From Chrysomallon squamiferum (Eukaryota; Mollusca; Gastropoda; Neomphalida; Peltospiridae): DNA of 64,000 bases. Shown here piece by piece: positions 50,556 to 63,975 of the stretch. Position numbers and translations under genes: made by a program. Position 1 is the stretch's first letter; each line of letters opens with the position of its first letter. The stretch covers positions 20,118,410 through 20,182,409 of the forward strand of contig CM022667.1 in assembly GCA_012295275.1 (NCBI GenBank). The letters run 5' to 3'. Below the pieces are notes generated by a model, which worked only from the letters and a program-made list of their open reading frames with translations, did no database searches and was not told where the DNA came from.

Positions 50556-53500
50556 AAGAATGGCATGGCTGTGTCAGTTGCCATTTCGAATGTATTGGTT
50601 CATTGTTGCTAGAAAGTGGTCGAGAGCTTTCATAATTCTTCTTTTTCTTGTACTTTACTGTGAATACCTCCATTACTTTGTTGTGCTTCTTCAATGCTCA
50701 TGGCCTCAGTTACAGAAAGAGAGTGTATCTGAACAGTTTGGTGCTAATAAGAATCATAAGCCACTTAAAGTGATGGTCATAGCTGATTTGCATCTTTTAG
50801 GATGGAGAGAAGGTCACTGGTTTGACAAAATTCGCAGGTGAATTTTTTAAACAGTATTTTCAGTTCATTAATTGGAACAGCCTCGTCTGTAAAAGATTTC
50901 CATTAATGTTCCATAACTATCTGTCTGACAGATGAAGCATAAAATAATTCTTTTCAAAATATCTTTATTATAATTTTGTTTTAAATATTGATAAACAGAT
51001 GTGTTTTATAAATATAATTTATAATTACATAGATAAAAATAGCTAAAGAATGTCTTCTGTTGTACTAATTCATGTCAAATGATTTTGTTACAGAAGTTAA
51101 TTAGCAAAAATTAATAACCTATGTCAGAGTGAAAATATTAAAAATAAATTAAAATTTTATATTTATTGATTACCTGTTTACACATGTGATTAGTATTCTG
51201 TTTTTATTTATTTTTATTTTTTTAAATTTCAGAGAATGGCAGATGGAGAGATCATTTAAAACAAGTATTTTAATGTACAGTCCAGATGTTGTGTTTGTAC
51301 TGGGTAATGCAGTTTTAACGTTTATGTTTTTATATTTACTTTATTAAGGAAACTGGTTAGACAATATTAGATTAAATTAATGTGTTGCTGTCTTCGTTAA
51401 TTTATAATTTTTAACTGTTATAAAATTAGTTTTTTGTATAAAGAATTGGTCAAACTAATAAAGATATTTTTATTTCACATTATTATGACAGGTGTTATTT
51501 TTAAACTGTAAATAAAATAATTTACTGTTAATTCAGCAGAATTTACTTTGGTTTATATAATTAGTTTGTATTTATTTCAGGTGATTTGTTAGATGAAGGC
51601 CAGTGGTGTTCTGATTTTGAGTTCAAATACCATGAAGAAAGATTTAAAAGCATGTTTTCAGTTCCACCTAACACAGAGATGCATGTAGTTGTTGGCAATC
51701 ATGATATAGGTTTTCATTATGTGTACGTGTTACTAGAATGAAATTTGTCATAACTGATATAAGGCATGATTTTTTTTCTTGAATTGAAATCTGTTCAGAA
51801 TTAAAAATAATTTGTAATCTTAATTGTTGGTAAAAAAAGAAACCAACAACAGTGTTGTTACCAAAAAATTTAATCCTTTAATCTTTGATCTTGATGTAAA
51901 TAATGTATGAATAAAATGAATCTGATTAGATAGTTATATAATTAATTATTTCCCATAATAAAGAAATAAACTGTCTTTATTATAATATTATCTGATCATA
52001 TCAGTGTTGTGTTGTTGTTTCCAAAAAAATTATTTTCCTAATTTCATTTTCTAGAATGGACAAACATAAACATCATAGATTTGAGAAAGCATTTGATTCA
52101 CCATCTGTGCAAATGCTTCGTATAAGAGACAACATATTTGTACTAGTTAACAGTATGACTCTTGAAGGTGATGGTTGTACTTTGTGTAGTGAAGCAGTCT
52201 CAAGGTTGAAGGACATTTCACAACAACTGACTTGTGTTCAGGTATTTTATTTAGATTTTATAAGAATCATATTTTATAGCACTTGAATGTTTTGAGTCTG
52301 GCCAATTTTTAACAGCTGTATTCTTAAATGTTAGTCTCAAGAACATCAGTGTATATTTCTGTACAATATTGGTGCTTATTATTTTTAATCTTTACTTTCA
52401 TTTGGGTTTCTGAAAAAGCAACTAATTTCAGAAATGTTGCTGAATATGTTGCTTAAATGTAATGAACAATGTTCCTTGGATTTAGGAAGGTTCCAGTTTT
52501 GAACTATATATTTAGATAATGTTTACCCAATGTCATTTTTGTTCTTTTTGTTTTGACAAAAATGTATTAATTTGTAATTATTTTTAAAAATCAAGATCAT
52601 GTATATGTTATCTTTCAGAATCCTTTGAAGCTTCACAAACAAAGCAATGTGTGTCAGAAGTATGAAAGGTTTAAATATACAAAACCAATTTTACTTCAGG
52701 TATGAGTTTACATATGCCATCTAATTACAAAAATATTTTCTGTTCAGCTCAGCTTCCATTAGCTTATTGAAAAATATATATTAAGCCATATTCATCGTCT
52801 TCATTTAACACTTTAACTATATGAAATATTTTAAGGCTGTTTTGACTTTTGTGTCTGAATGTAAATAAATATCCATTTAGTTAAACATTTTAAATTGTCT
52901 GTTAATTTAAACCTGTTTGTTTAAACCAGAAAATATATATCATTATTATTTAGCACTAGCACACCATCACAATATTCCACTTCCACTGCCAAAAAAGGAA
53001 GACATTTTTTTTTAATTATAATGTTTTCATACTTGCAGCATTTTCCAATGTATAGACCTTCAGATGCAACCTGTGATACTCCAGATGCAGCGCCACCTAA
53101 TGTCAAAAACATTCCTTTTAAAATTAAGCACGACTGTCTGTCCAAAGCTGCCTCACTGCAGGTAACAGTCAACAGTTTCATGTAAACCACCATCAGGTTA
53201 CAGGAGCTCTTCCTGACTGAAGTGAATGTAATGAGTATTGAGCGTGTGATCCATTTTGTTAGATAATGATAAATGATCCAATTCAGGAATTCTACACTGA
53301 TTTTTTTTTGGACTGAAAAGACTGCTATTTTCTTGAGTTCTTACTTTGTTAACCTTTTTTTATTTTGATTAATATTATATTTTTTTTATGTCTTATTATT
53401 ATTTATTATTATTATATTATTATTATTATAGTAATTATTGTTGTTGTTACATTTTATGGTTATAGTTGTCATATGAAAACTACTTTCCTCTGGATTTGGA

Positions 53501-54251
53501 TTCTAAGAGCTGTGTTACATTAATTACATGCATTTTAAATTCATTTTGTGTCATGCAGTCATTATATTGCATACAATCTTTTCATTTTTATATTTATCTT
53601 TCAGCTCTTTGAATGGATAAACCCTCGTTTTATAATTAGTGCTCACATCCATCATGGCTGCTATTATGTCCATAACAACAATATTCCTGAATGGACAATT
53701 GCTTCATATAGCTGGAGAAATAAAATCAATCCAACATTTCTTCTAGTAAGTGAATTTAATTATTTTTTTAATTCATGGGATTACTGGTGGTGGTTTTTAA
53801 TATTGTTTGTTACTTTTGATTTAGCAAATAACTCTTATATTTGCAGTATCCAATTCCTTTGCATGCCAAAAAAAAGAAGTTATTCACACACGCACGCACG
53901 CTCTTCCTGTTTGTGCATAAAATTCATATGTACAGATAAATAAAAATACATTCAATGATAATTGTGTGTCATGTTTAATCTCAGAAATAAATTTGTCAGC
54001 AGTTTATTATTTTAAGAATTTTCAGTGATGTTAATTGATATTTATTCTCAATCATGCCAACATTCTTTAGTATTTTCTTTTAAAAAAACTAGATGACTGT
54101 AGCTAATGAAGATTATTCAGTAAACCGGTGTTTCCTACCGAACGAGTTCACTGTGTTGGTGATGTACATTACTGGAGGAGTAATAGTGTTTCTTCTTTTA
54201 ATCTTCCCAAGGAGAGTGGTGAAATTCAGTTCTGGGGACAAAGTGCATTAA
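50485..54251 (+). CDS. MPPE1: Metallophosphoesterase 1 (MPPE1/PGAP5)
   Basis: Eight coding exons: 50485-50837, 51233-51303, 51581-51722, 52055-52241, 52619-52699, 53039-53161, 53605-53745, 54093-54251 (TAA), joining to 418 residues (human about 396). An in-frame TAA at 50479-50481 makes 50485 the first usable ATG in the exon. One membrane helix lies at about 48-69; the lumenal phosphoesterase core follows with metal-ligand motifs D101-x-H103, GDLLDEG (142-148), GNHD (180-183), H279 in HFPMYRP and H333-x-H335; a second helix lies at about 385-404. This is the calcineurin-like fold. MPPE1/PGAP5 removes the ethanolamine-phosphate side branch from GPI-anchor mannose in the early secretory pathway, aiding ER exit of GPI proteins (known for the family). 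The usual GHTH motif reads AHIH here, but both ligand histidines remain. No C-terminal dilysine signal is visible (ends GDKVH). Confidence 0.96.
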
Positions 54252-55801
54252 TAACTCAGCTAAAATAGTGACGTGCAAAATAATAATTTTAATTCTTTTA
54301 TACATTCTTAATATTATGTACATAGTTTTAAATTCTTTATTTGTTATTTTGTAAATTAACAGTTACACATTGTGGTAGTACTATATAATAAAATGCAATT
54401 ATTTTAATAAGTAACGATTTAAATTGTATTCTAATCGTATTAATGATATCTTAATTTATTTAAATTTGTGTTGATGAACAGAATGTATAAAAAATATTTT
54501 AAAGTCAAAATAAGAAATAATTTATTGACATCATAAACAATATAAAACTTTTATTGAATTATTTGACAGCATTTTGCTTATTTGTATGGTTTTTTTTTAA
54601 CAGTATTTTTATTTTAAAAGCATAATCTTACAAATTTTGAATTGAGAGTAACTTTTTGAACTGTAACTCAGTGTATTTTTAATATACCTCAGATCAGTCA
54701 TGTATATTAAAATAAAAATATTAAAAACAATTTCTTAACATCTTGTTATGTTTTTTTGTATTTTATTATTTCATATTGACAAAAGTACATTCTGAAAATA
54801 TAGGTGTACAGGCCTTGTTCATTTCTGTATAATAATTTTCGTTTCCTGTGTTGAAATTATAAAATATGTAAGAACTTATTTTTATATAAACACATTTCAG
54901 AAATTAAATCCAGTTATCTGTAGGTCATTGGTGCTTCTGAAATGCTTTGGCTTGATCAACAAGTAGGTCAATATTTTGTGTTATTTGTTCCATTTTATTG
55001 CCAAGGCTAAGTGGTTACCAAACCCAATATTCATGTTTTATTTGGAATAATGCCCATAAAATAAATCTGTTAGACACTGAAATGTTTTCAAGTAGATACT
55101 GAAACAGTATCTATGGATTGTGAACAAATCACTTGAAGAATGAAAATATAAATGGTTTTTATCATTGAATAAATACTTACATCCACAAAATGTAGAGACG
55201 GTTAATGATTGAGTTTGTATCATACAGTGGGTATATTTAAATATATATCTGGTTGAGTAGATAAGTTAAAACCAAGAACAAAAGTTTATAGGTAGAAATG
55301 TCAAAACTGAACACTAGAGGTTAAAATTAATGTCTGAAGTTAAAGATTTGCTAGTCTATATCCGAGTAGTTCTGTTCTATGCTATTGCATTCTTAAAGTA
55401 AAATAATCAGTCATATGCTCGTTTCAGTAGGCTAAGAAATGAAAACAACAAAAGTAAACATTTGGTTTGTTTTATTTCATCCACCAAATAAAACAGGCAT
55501 GTAGTTTTAACAGAATGTAGTTAAAAAAACAAAAACAAAGGATAAACAGACTAAAATCCTGTATCCAAGAAAAACTGCAAGTAAAAAAAAAAAAAAAAAA
55601 GAAAGAAACAAACCCCAAAAAACTAAAAAACTGATTTAGTTGGATTAATCAATAAAATAAAATGATTGAAGACTCTCTATATAAGAGTTTTAGTTCCACA
55701 AACACCTTACTCAGTGAATTCAATTTATCTTTCATATGTATAGAACATTTCATCGAAATGTTCAAATTAGTTTTTTAAAATATTTTTATATTTTTTTAAT
55801 T

Positions 55802-55808
<7 letters not shown>

Positions 55809-55839
<31 letters not shown>

Positions 55840-55880
55840 CAAATTAATGTAGAATTTTTTTTTTTTTTTTTTTTTTTTTT
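55809..55880 (+). repeat. Paired poly-T tracts
   Basis: Two T runs of about 24 nt each, separated by about 22 bp, in the MPPE1-HERPUD spacer. Confidence 0.9.
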
Positions 55881-57435
55881 CAAAATAAAATAACGATGAG
55901 CACTTCTAGGACCAGAACTTAAACCAGTTATACAATGCCTTTTTCTTTATTCCTTATTTCAAACACGTAAGAATACGACCTTCTCACAATTATTTCATTA
56001 TTTTCCAAATTGAACATCTGGTAATTGAAATACCACTATTTCAAACAATACATTCTAAAAACAACTACTGCAAATTACATCCTCCTCCAAGACATCCAGT
56101 TTGAAAGGCTATCTCTAAATTCATTACTCAATATTAAATTGAAGAAAAACAAAATTAAAATTCCAGCCCTAAAATGAAATTTAAACTACTAACAGCTTCT
56201 GTAGAGCCACAAAAATCATTTTGAATTATCTCACCTCCAACAAGTAATCCCCAAAAAATAAATAAAATAAAAATAAAATACAAAGTGTTCTGACAGCCAT
56301 AATTTTATTTAAGTTTTTAAAAACTTTTCTGTTAGACCTGATGGTAATAAACCAAAAAGAAATCTTGGGGTATTTGGAATTCAAACATCATACTTCTGAG
56401 ACCAAGCAAGGATTTCATCTTTAATCTAACATTTATCAACATAACATGAACCATCTACAATAATAACACACAATACATACATTCACATTATGTACATTTG
56501 TAGCAATATTAAAACTAAGTAAGTGTTTATAAATTCATATCTGTTTACATATACATACTAACAGTAACAGCAGATAATATTCCATTGTTAGAAAGACTGC
56601 CATTGTTTTACAAACAAAGATTCATTTCACCCTTCATTTCATTTCTTTTTCTTCTGTGAAGTACAGAAATCAAATAAATAGAATTCGGTTTGAATCAAAC
56701 ATGTATTAAATGGTTTTCTTAAACAAAAATATTTCAAACACATATAACATAAGGATTTCACATTAAATGGATTTCATTTTACAAAAAACTGCTTACAATT
56801 TTTAATTCCTATTCAACAACTAAATATTCTGAACATGTAAAAGAAAATGAACAAAATGATGTATAATTGAATGGAAGACATTAGACACAAGTATAAAATA
56901 GTTTTGTTTCAATAAAAGTCTGAATCTAAATACTTTGTGTTTCAGCCTGTATTTTATGTACCTTTTTTTTTTTCATTACTTTTTTTTGCTTACTTCCCAG
57001 CTGTGATGATATGCTGGAATCAAAATATTATTTGATAATTTTTCCATCACTAAATGAACATGATCTATTAATCAACAGGAAACCGATACCAAATACAATA
57101 ATGAAAAATTATAATTTTATTAAAATGCATGGAAGAGCACACAAACCTTTATGTGAAACTGAATCTTCAAGAAAATATTTAATAGTGATTTCGAATTACA
57201 AATGCAGAATTAATTAAAATATGAAATAAATTATTTGTAAAATAAACAACAAAAAGGTAGAAGAAAAGTTATAACTGATGACTAATAACCTTCAATTTGA
57301 AACAATATTTTACATGTAATCGAAAGATCAACATTGTAAAGTGACTGACCTGAACATCATTACAGCATGTCTGCTTTATAAAGTAACAGAATATAAAAAC
57401 AGAAAACTTACTGGCCAATCACATTGAGAAAATGA

Positions 57436-57461
57436 AAAATAAATAAATAAATAAATAAATA
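57436..57461 (+). repeat. AAAT tetranucleotide repeat
   Basis: About six AAAT units downstream of HERPUD. Confidence 0.9.
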
Positions 57462-57971
57462 CATAAAACTAGGATAAAAAATATTAAAAGCTGAAATCAC
57501 AAAAAAAAGAGAAAAAAAGAAAGAAAGAAGGAAGGAAAAACCCAACTCGACTGATATGAACAAAATAACGAGCCATTTACCAAAGTAAACAAAAGGCCAC
57601 ATTATCACAAGTAACGTTTTTGGTTGACTACTTGATGCACTAGCAGCCCAAAATACATGTGCAGTTCACAAGCTGCAGGTATGGTAACAAGACACTCTTC
57701 ACAGTGAATAATATTGCACTTTCCTTTTCTATTATCTTCCAGAAAGACATTAATTTCAAAATTATGATACATGAACGCTGGTTATCACTAACTGATAAAC
57801 CTCTTAATTTGAATTTATTTATGCAGTCTGTATCTGTTCTGAGTTTCTGGTTGGATAATGCAATGGACAAAAAACAGCACAGTTTAGAAAAATGGTTGGC
57901 ACAACTCAAGTTATTTATGATGGTGTGTTTTGTTAGTTTCACAACAAATCTTGGCCAGTCTATTCGGACAT

Positions 57972-59868
57972 TTAGTTGCCATTGACTCCGGGTGGTGGCT
58001 GTGGTATAAGGGAAGTGAAAAAGGTGGACACAAAACACCAGAACAGTGCAAAAGCACCAGGTTTATCAGCAACAGGAGCATTCTGCTGGTTACCTTCTGC
58101 AGCTTCATCTCTCACTTCAGCATTACCACCATCGTTCTGAAAATTAAAATAATAACTAAATAATCACTAGTGTTAACGAACAGAAGTCATATTCTGATTA
58201 TTATAGTTACTGACATTGTTCGTGAATGTTTCTGTCTCTTAACTGTTTTCAGTAGAGGTTAAAAAATGTTTTATTTTAAATCAATATGAATTTATGATCT
58301 AAAAATATACCACTTTTTGTATTTGTAACATGAAATGAAAGCAAACCATTTGTATATAACAAATTGTATATTAAAATAACTTTGTTTTGGTGATTGATCT
58401 TTGTTGATAATAAAGCTGAATAATAAAGACACCAGCTTGTGAACAGGCTGACAATTTAAGTTAAAAGTAAATGATTACACAACTGACAAGCTCAAGCTGT
58501 CATGAACATTCTTTACATTCCTGACATCACAATAAAGCTCACAATTTTAGCAATGAAATCACTGCAAGAAAATTACAAAATGAACAGGAAGTATTTACAA
58601 TGTGTTTTTGCTGTTAGCTGACATACGTATGTGTGTGTGTGTGTGTGTGTGTATACACACTCAGACAATCTTTAAATCTTTGTAACTTACTTGTGGTGCC
58701 TGGTCTCCTGCTGGTGCTGCTGGCTCAGGTGGCTGAGCAGGTGCTGCCTCTGCAGGTGCCTGCTGTTCAACAGGTGCTGCTGGCCTGGCATTCTGTCTCA
58801 ACAGCTTCCATCCATTCTGCAGTCTAAAACAAAACAAAAATTACAAAATGATTCCCTCTTTTTTCTCAGGATAACTAGTGCAATTACTAAAGAGCAATTA
58901 ATAGTGATTAAACAGCATTAAATTCACTTTATTATTAGTTTTATTATTTTCATTTATAATAATAATAATAATAATAATAATAATTAATTTATATCTTGGT
59001 AACACTTTTTGTAATTTTTATTTATATTTTTATGGCTTGGCAATGAAAAACAATGAAAACTCATTATTATTTTTAATGATACACATATTTTTTCTTACAC
59101 ATGCACACACATCTATAAATCTATGTAATGTCAGAGACAGACAGACAGATGTACTTACAAGTATACGAAAAAGAATCCTCCCAAGACGTAAATAAATCGA
59201 CTCAGTGACGAGTAGAAGTAGACAATGCTGACAAGTACAAGGAAGCGGAAAGACACAAATATATAGTCCAGCCAATCACGATGCTCCACATCTTCATCAT
59301 CGTCGTCTTCAACCACACCACCTTGAGCATTCATGCGTACATTCTGATTGGCTGCTGGTGCATTGACAGGCCTGTTCTGATTGGCTGCTCTGTCATTAGT
59401 TACTGCAGAAGATGGTGCAGCCTGTGTCAGGGGTGCAGTTGGGTTCAGATTCTGATAACTTTATAAAAATAAAACATTACAATGAAAAATGACAGAGCAA
59501 AATTAATGTAAGCTGAAAACTTGTATCATTAATTAAACTGTTTAACAGCAGAACTTAAACTTCATAAATACCATATTGTTATTTATTCATGTTCAAAATT
59601 ACTGCTCATCATTCTGCATATAAAAATATACATTTTACTAGTCCAAAGAAACATATCATGGCCTTTGTTAACTTCATTCTATGTCACTAAGAATACTCAC
59701 TACTGCATATACTGTGCCATGTACTGAGCATACATCTGCTGCATCCACATGTACTGTAAAGGTGTTTGATACCCAGCCTGCGGAGGCATCATCATATGTC
59801 CACCAGTACCCACTGAAGCCATCATTTGATTGTATAGGGCCTGGTTAGGAAATTCTGGAGCACTGCTG

Positions 59869-59903
<35 letters not shown>

Positions 59904-61436
59904 GAAATGTTTTAAATAGTTCAAAAACAACAATACTAATATGGTTTTTGGCTAGGATATATTATTAAATTATGCTTACCTGGGACTGAATACACTAGGG
60001 TGATTGTTACTAGGATTAGATCCTCTGAACCTGAGATTTTCTGTAGTCGAGGATGAGACAGTGGAATAATCTGATCCTGATGGCACAAGCTCAGGTGAGG
60101 ACTTTAATAATAATAATAATAATAATAAATATTGTAATGTAATAACAAAAGACTGGAATTAAAAAAAAGTCAGTCAGTACTAATAGCAAGATTGTCCTGA
60201 TAAAGGAGTTACATTGAAAAAAAGAAAAAAGAAATCAAACTTATATTTAGGGCTTTAAAAAAAAAAGATCTAGGTTATACTGTTTAATGTAATTGCTTTT
60301 TGTGTAAGTGGTGAAAAATGTGATCCAAAAAACTTGACATAAAATCTGAACAACTTATCCTATTTCTGTCCTTTCTTATGCTGCCCTCTCCTATCCAAAA
60401 CATTTACTTAAGCATTCTTGAAAATTTCATCCCATGCTACTACTATTCATATATTTAAATTTGATGCTTGCAATTGTAAAATCAGGCTATATTATAAAGA
60501 AACATTTGCTTAACTGCTTTAGATTATAAAAATAAAAAGTAACGGGATCAGTTATAAATATACTTACTGAATCTGGATTTTCAGTGGATGAATGATCAGC
60601 ATGAGAACAAACTAAGTGAACTGTGTGGAGAGCTGCTTCATCAATCTAAATAAAATATAAGAAAAACTCAAAGTAAAAAAATAGCCACACACACATAAAA
60701 ATAGCCACACACACATAAAAATAATAACAAACAACAACAACAAAATGTAAATATTCTGGAAATAATTTCAGCATCCATCCTGAATCTGTGTTACATACAC
60801 AGTAAAATAAAAAAAAGTGATTTCACCCTCAAATACAGCAACACAAAGAAAAGCAGACATCTATATACAGTCAGATTTGTGCAAAGATAAAACAAATAAA
60901 ATACTGATTACTGTTATATGTTTATGATTGTTCTCAAAAACTTGTGGGTCACCAAGGCTTAGACATAACCCATTTTTCACATCTTGTGAATAACTTTGTT
61001 GTCAAAGTCAACTGTATGTGACTGTCCCAATATCAGTGCAGAAATTTCTGACAAATATTTTTATACATAGTTAGCAAAAAATAGCCTGCTGTGTTTTTGT
61101 TCGGTTTTGCAAAGTCATGAAAAGTCTTGGAAATTGGGTAAACAAATTGTTTTTAGTGCAAGAAAAAGTTTTTTTTTTAAATCAACTCAAATTTTGTCAT
61201 TAGATCTGACATTCAAAAGCTTTGTCTTTTTTTGGGATCAAATTACTAAAAAGTAAAGTTCATGTAAAAGATAGTCAAAAATCTCAGATGTGCAGTTAAA
61301 TGTATACGTCCTTATAGTGATAGTGATAAAAGTTTTCAATGTAAAACTGCAGTATCATGAGTGTGTAAACCTGTGTTGACAAATATAACTTCTTTTGTGG
61401 TAAATATTTGTCAAGTAATTTGAGATGTTTATGATG

Positions 61437-61477
<41 letters not shown>

Positions 61478-63520
61478 TTCAGCATTTTCAATGATCCAAC
61501 ATTAATGATATGCAAAACAAATGTATTTCCAAAGTTAGTTTTAGTGTTTAGATAAATGGCTGAATAGGTTAAATGATCTTTTCATGAATTATTTAAACAC
61601 AGTTCCATGTAAAAACAATAGTTTTTTTTATAATAATAAATTTTTATTTTTGTAACTTACTTTAACTGAAAATTAAACAGACAGTTGAAGGAAACTGTTA
61701 TTTTTAAAAACTCACAAAAGATATATTTATATTTTTCTATTGAATATAGATATCAAACAAAATAATTTTTCTTTGAATTTAGTCATGATACACTGTAAAA
61801 ATAAAAATCTACATAAATTTTCTAATATTTTATATATATATTTTTAGAAATAACTAACCTGTCTGAGAACCTCCTTTAAAGTGACATCATCAGGTAACAA
61901 CCTGCCTGAATAAATAAGTTTCTGCTGGTTGTATTTCTAAAAATAAAACAATAAAAAAAAAATGTTTTGCTGCAGAATTTTATATCTCATTGTAATGCAC
62001 AAGTGTATGATTTGAATATAGTATAAACATGACATTGAACAGAATAAACATTACTAGTAGTAATAAAAAAACTACAAAAAACAACAACACTGAAAAATCT
62101 TTTTTTACACTTGTGGTTATGATCTTTCTTTCAGCAAATGAACATATATATTAGTTTTTCATCTTTTTCTTAACAGATTCATATATTGTTGTTTATTTTA
62201 CTTACAACTGAGAAAATATAGTTATTTATATAAAAATACTTATTATTTCTGTATTCATTTTTTTTTTTTTTAGTTATACATCAGAATACAATAAAAATAT
62301 TTATTACTAATGAATCCAAAATCTATCAGATGTCACCACAGCTGCTGTTTAAGGAGGTAAAAAAATAGTAATATTTCAAAGTTCTACAACTCTTTTTTAA
62401 CTGCTACACTTTATTATCAATTATAATTACAATTAAAAACAAACTGGAAGTGGACAAATTAAAGTGTATGTTCATATTAATTGTGACCTGAAAATGTCTG
62501 TGAGGTATATTACTATTCAGCCAAATTATTATTTCAAAAAAAGACAAATGAAATAAACATGTCATAAAAGAAATTTAAATAAAAACTAAATAATTTTTAA
62601 AATATAAATTACGTATTGTAAAATATATTTGCATATTAGCTACCTATTTATCATACTATATTTTTATTTATACAGTTAGCAATGAGTGTTGTTGACAGTT
62701 CTATGCTGGCTGGATCAAACTGGTGGGTGTATGAATAGAAAAAAAAACTAAACAAAAATTAATATAAAAAAACAACAAAAATGAAGAAAACCAAAATTAA
62801 TCAAATAAACAACAAAACAGGAAAAATTTACTGACACCATATATTAACATCATGTTTGATTATAATACTGTTTACCATGGACGTTTCATACAAATAATAT
62901 ATATCATCTCACCAATCATGAATAAAGTATAATAACATATCTCTGGACCATCTTTTTAAAAAGGTTACCAATATATTTTACAAAATTCAAAAGTAGAAAA
63001 GAAACATGAAATGTCCTGTTATTCTCTAGTGTTTACAAAGACAGTCATTGTCATTATGTAATTTGTCTACCTGTTATGTCTGTAATTTGATCTCAACAGA
63101 AGGTATCATCACTAACAGTGAAGATTTAAATGATACTTTAAAGTTTAATATATATATATATAAATGTATATAGCCAAACCTTCTCAGTTGTGCAAATTGC
63201 TTCCTGGTAAATCAAACTAAAAAACTGAATATACTACTGTAACCATGTCCTGTTTTGTACGGTTGTTGTTTGTATGTGTGTTTTGAAAGGAATCATAACC
63301 ATTGTTTTTAAAAGAAATAAACCTCATGTAAATCTGATATATATATATCAAGACGAAAATATAATAAATTACTTACTGGTTTGCTGGGATATACTGCTTC
63401 GAGGTGCTGTTTCAGTTTTCTGACAGTCCAATCCAAAAAACAATCAACTGTTTGATCCTCGATTCTTTGATTTGGTGCCTTTACTACGAGGGTCACAGGG
63501 TTGTCGGTTATACCCATCAT
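57972..63520 (-). CDS. HERPUD1: HERPUD-family ubiquitin-like ER membrane protein (ERAD)
   Basis: Eight coding exons on the minus strand: 63520-63377, 61936-61859, 60645-60568, 60101-59980, 59865-59701, 59458-59159, 58823-58691, 58136-57972 (TAA), joining to 394 residues (human HERPUD1 391). The N-terminal ubiquitin-like domain spans about 7-88 (PVTLVVKAPNQR, VRKLKQHLEAVYPSKP, QKLIYSGRLLPDD, HLVC). A Met/Tyr/Gln-rich linker follows (QYMWMQQMYAQYMAQYMQ, about 178-195), then repeated AANQN motifs, an acidic EDDDDED run, the signature HRDWLDY and a hydrophobic hairpin (about 262-298), a Pro/Ala/Gln-rich tail and a last hydrophobic segment ending SLIPQPPPG. HERP proteins sit in the ER membrane and help the HRD1 complex degrade misfolded proteins; they are induced by ER stress. 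The invertebrate gene may predate the HERPUD1/HERPUD2 split, so the number in the symbol is nominal. Two start Mets are adjacent. Confidence 0.95.
59871..59899 (+). repeat. TA repeat abutting HERPUD exon 5 acceptor
   Basis: On the minus strand about 14 TA units end only a few bases before the TTTCAG acceptor of exon 59865-59701. Confidence 0.95.
60105..60129 (+). repeat. AAT repeat abutting HERPUD exon 4 acceptor
   Basis: On the minus strand about eight TTA units run directly into the AAAG acceptor of exon 60101-59980. Confidence 0.95.
61440..61474 (+). repeat. TA dinucleotide repeat
   Basis: About 17 TA units in HERPUD intron 2. Confidence 0.95.
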
Positions 63521-63944
63521 ATCTGCACTGCGAGGTTAATAAATAACGGAAATAAAGATGCTGTGGAATATTCGAGTTTTCTTTCTCCTGATAAAATGAT
63601 TTTGTTTTTGTTTTGAAGAGGTCACACCCTAGTTTTACAAATCAACCTGTCAGCACTTTAAAAGTTGTCACTTGACTATTCTTCTTTGTAATACCTATCC
63701 GTTTGTTCTTATTTGTAATTATAAATTAATTTCTAACTTTCTAATTTTCTAATATTTTGAAATGCAATTAGTGAGAAAACACATACACATTCTGATGTAT
63801 GTCCATAGTGACGTAGATGTCATGTGATCGCAGGAGAAGTTGGCATTTTGTGATTGGTCAAAATATTATTTCCGGTACGACAACTCTTGCTGATGTTATT
63901 AAAGATATAGTTACACAAACGGGGCCCATAATTTTACTGACATA

Positions 63945-63975
<31 letters not shown>

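Larger units (their letters stand above)
54252..57971. other. Spacer between convergent MPPE1 and HERPUD
   Basis: Holds the MPPE1 3' UTR (AATAAA near 54387-54392) and the HERPUD 3' UTR on the other strand (candidate reverse AATAAA, TTTATT on +, near 57815). Between them I see only AT-rich sequence, poly-A (55582-55600), two poly-T tracts (55809-55833 and 55856-55880) and an AAAT repeat (57436-57461). No gene recognised. Confidence 0.6.

Noticed and set aside
57640-58163. ORFs of 132 and 108 codons over the 3' end of HERPUD
   Set aside because: They are other-frame readings of the HERPUD last exon and its 3' UTR. The true frame ends at 57972 with the conserved SLIPQPPPG tail.
58633-58921. Cysteine/leucine-rich plus-strand ORFs
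   Set aside because: They are the reverse of the Pro/Ala/Gln-rich HERPUD exon 7 and carry no independent signal.
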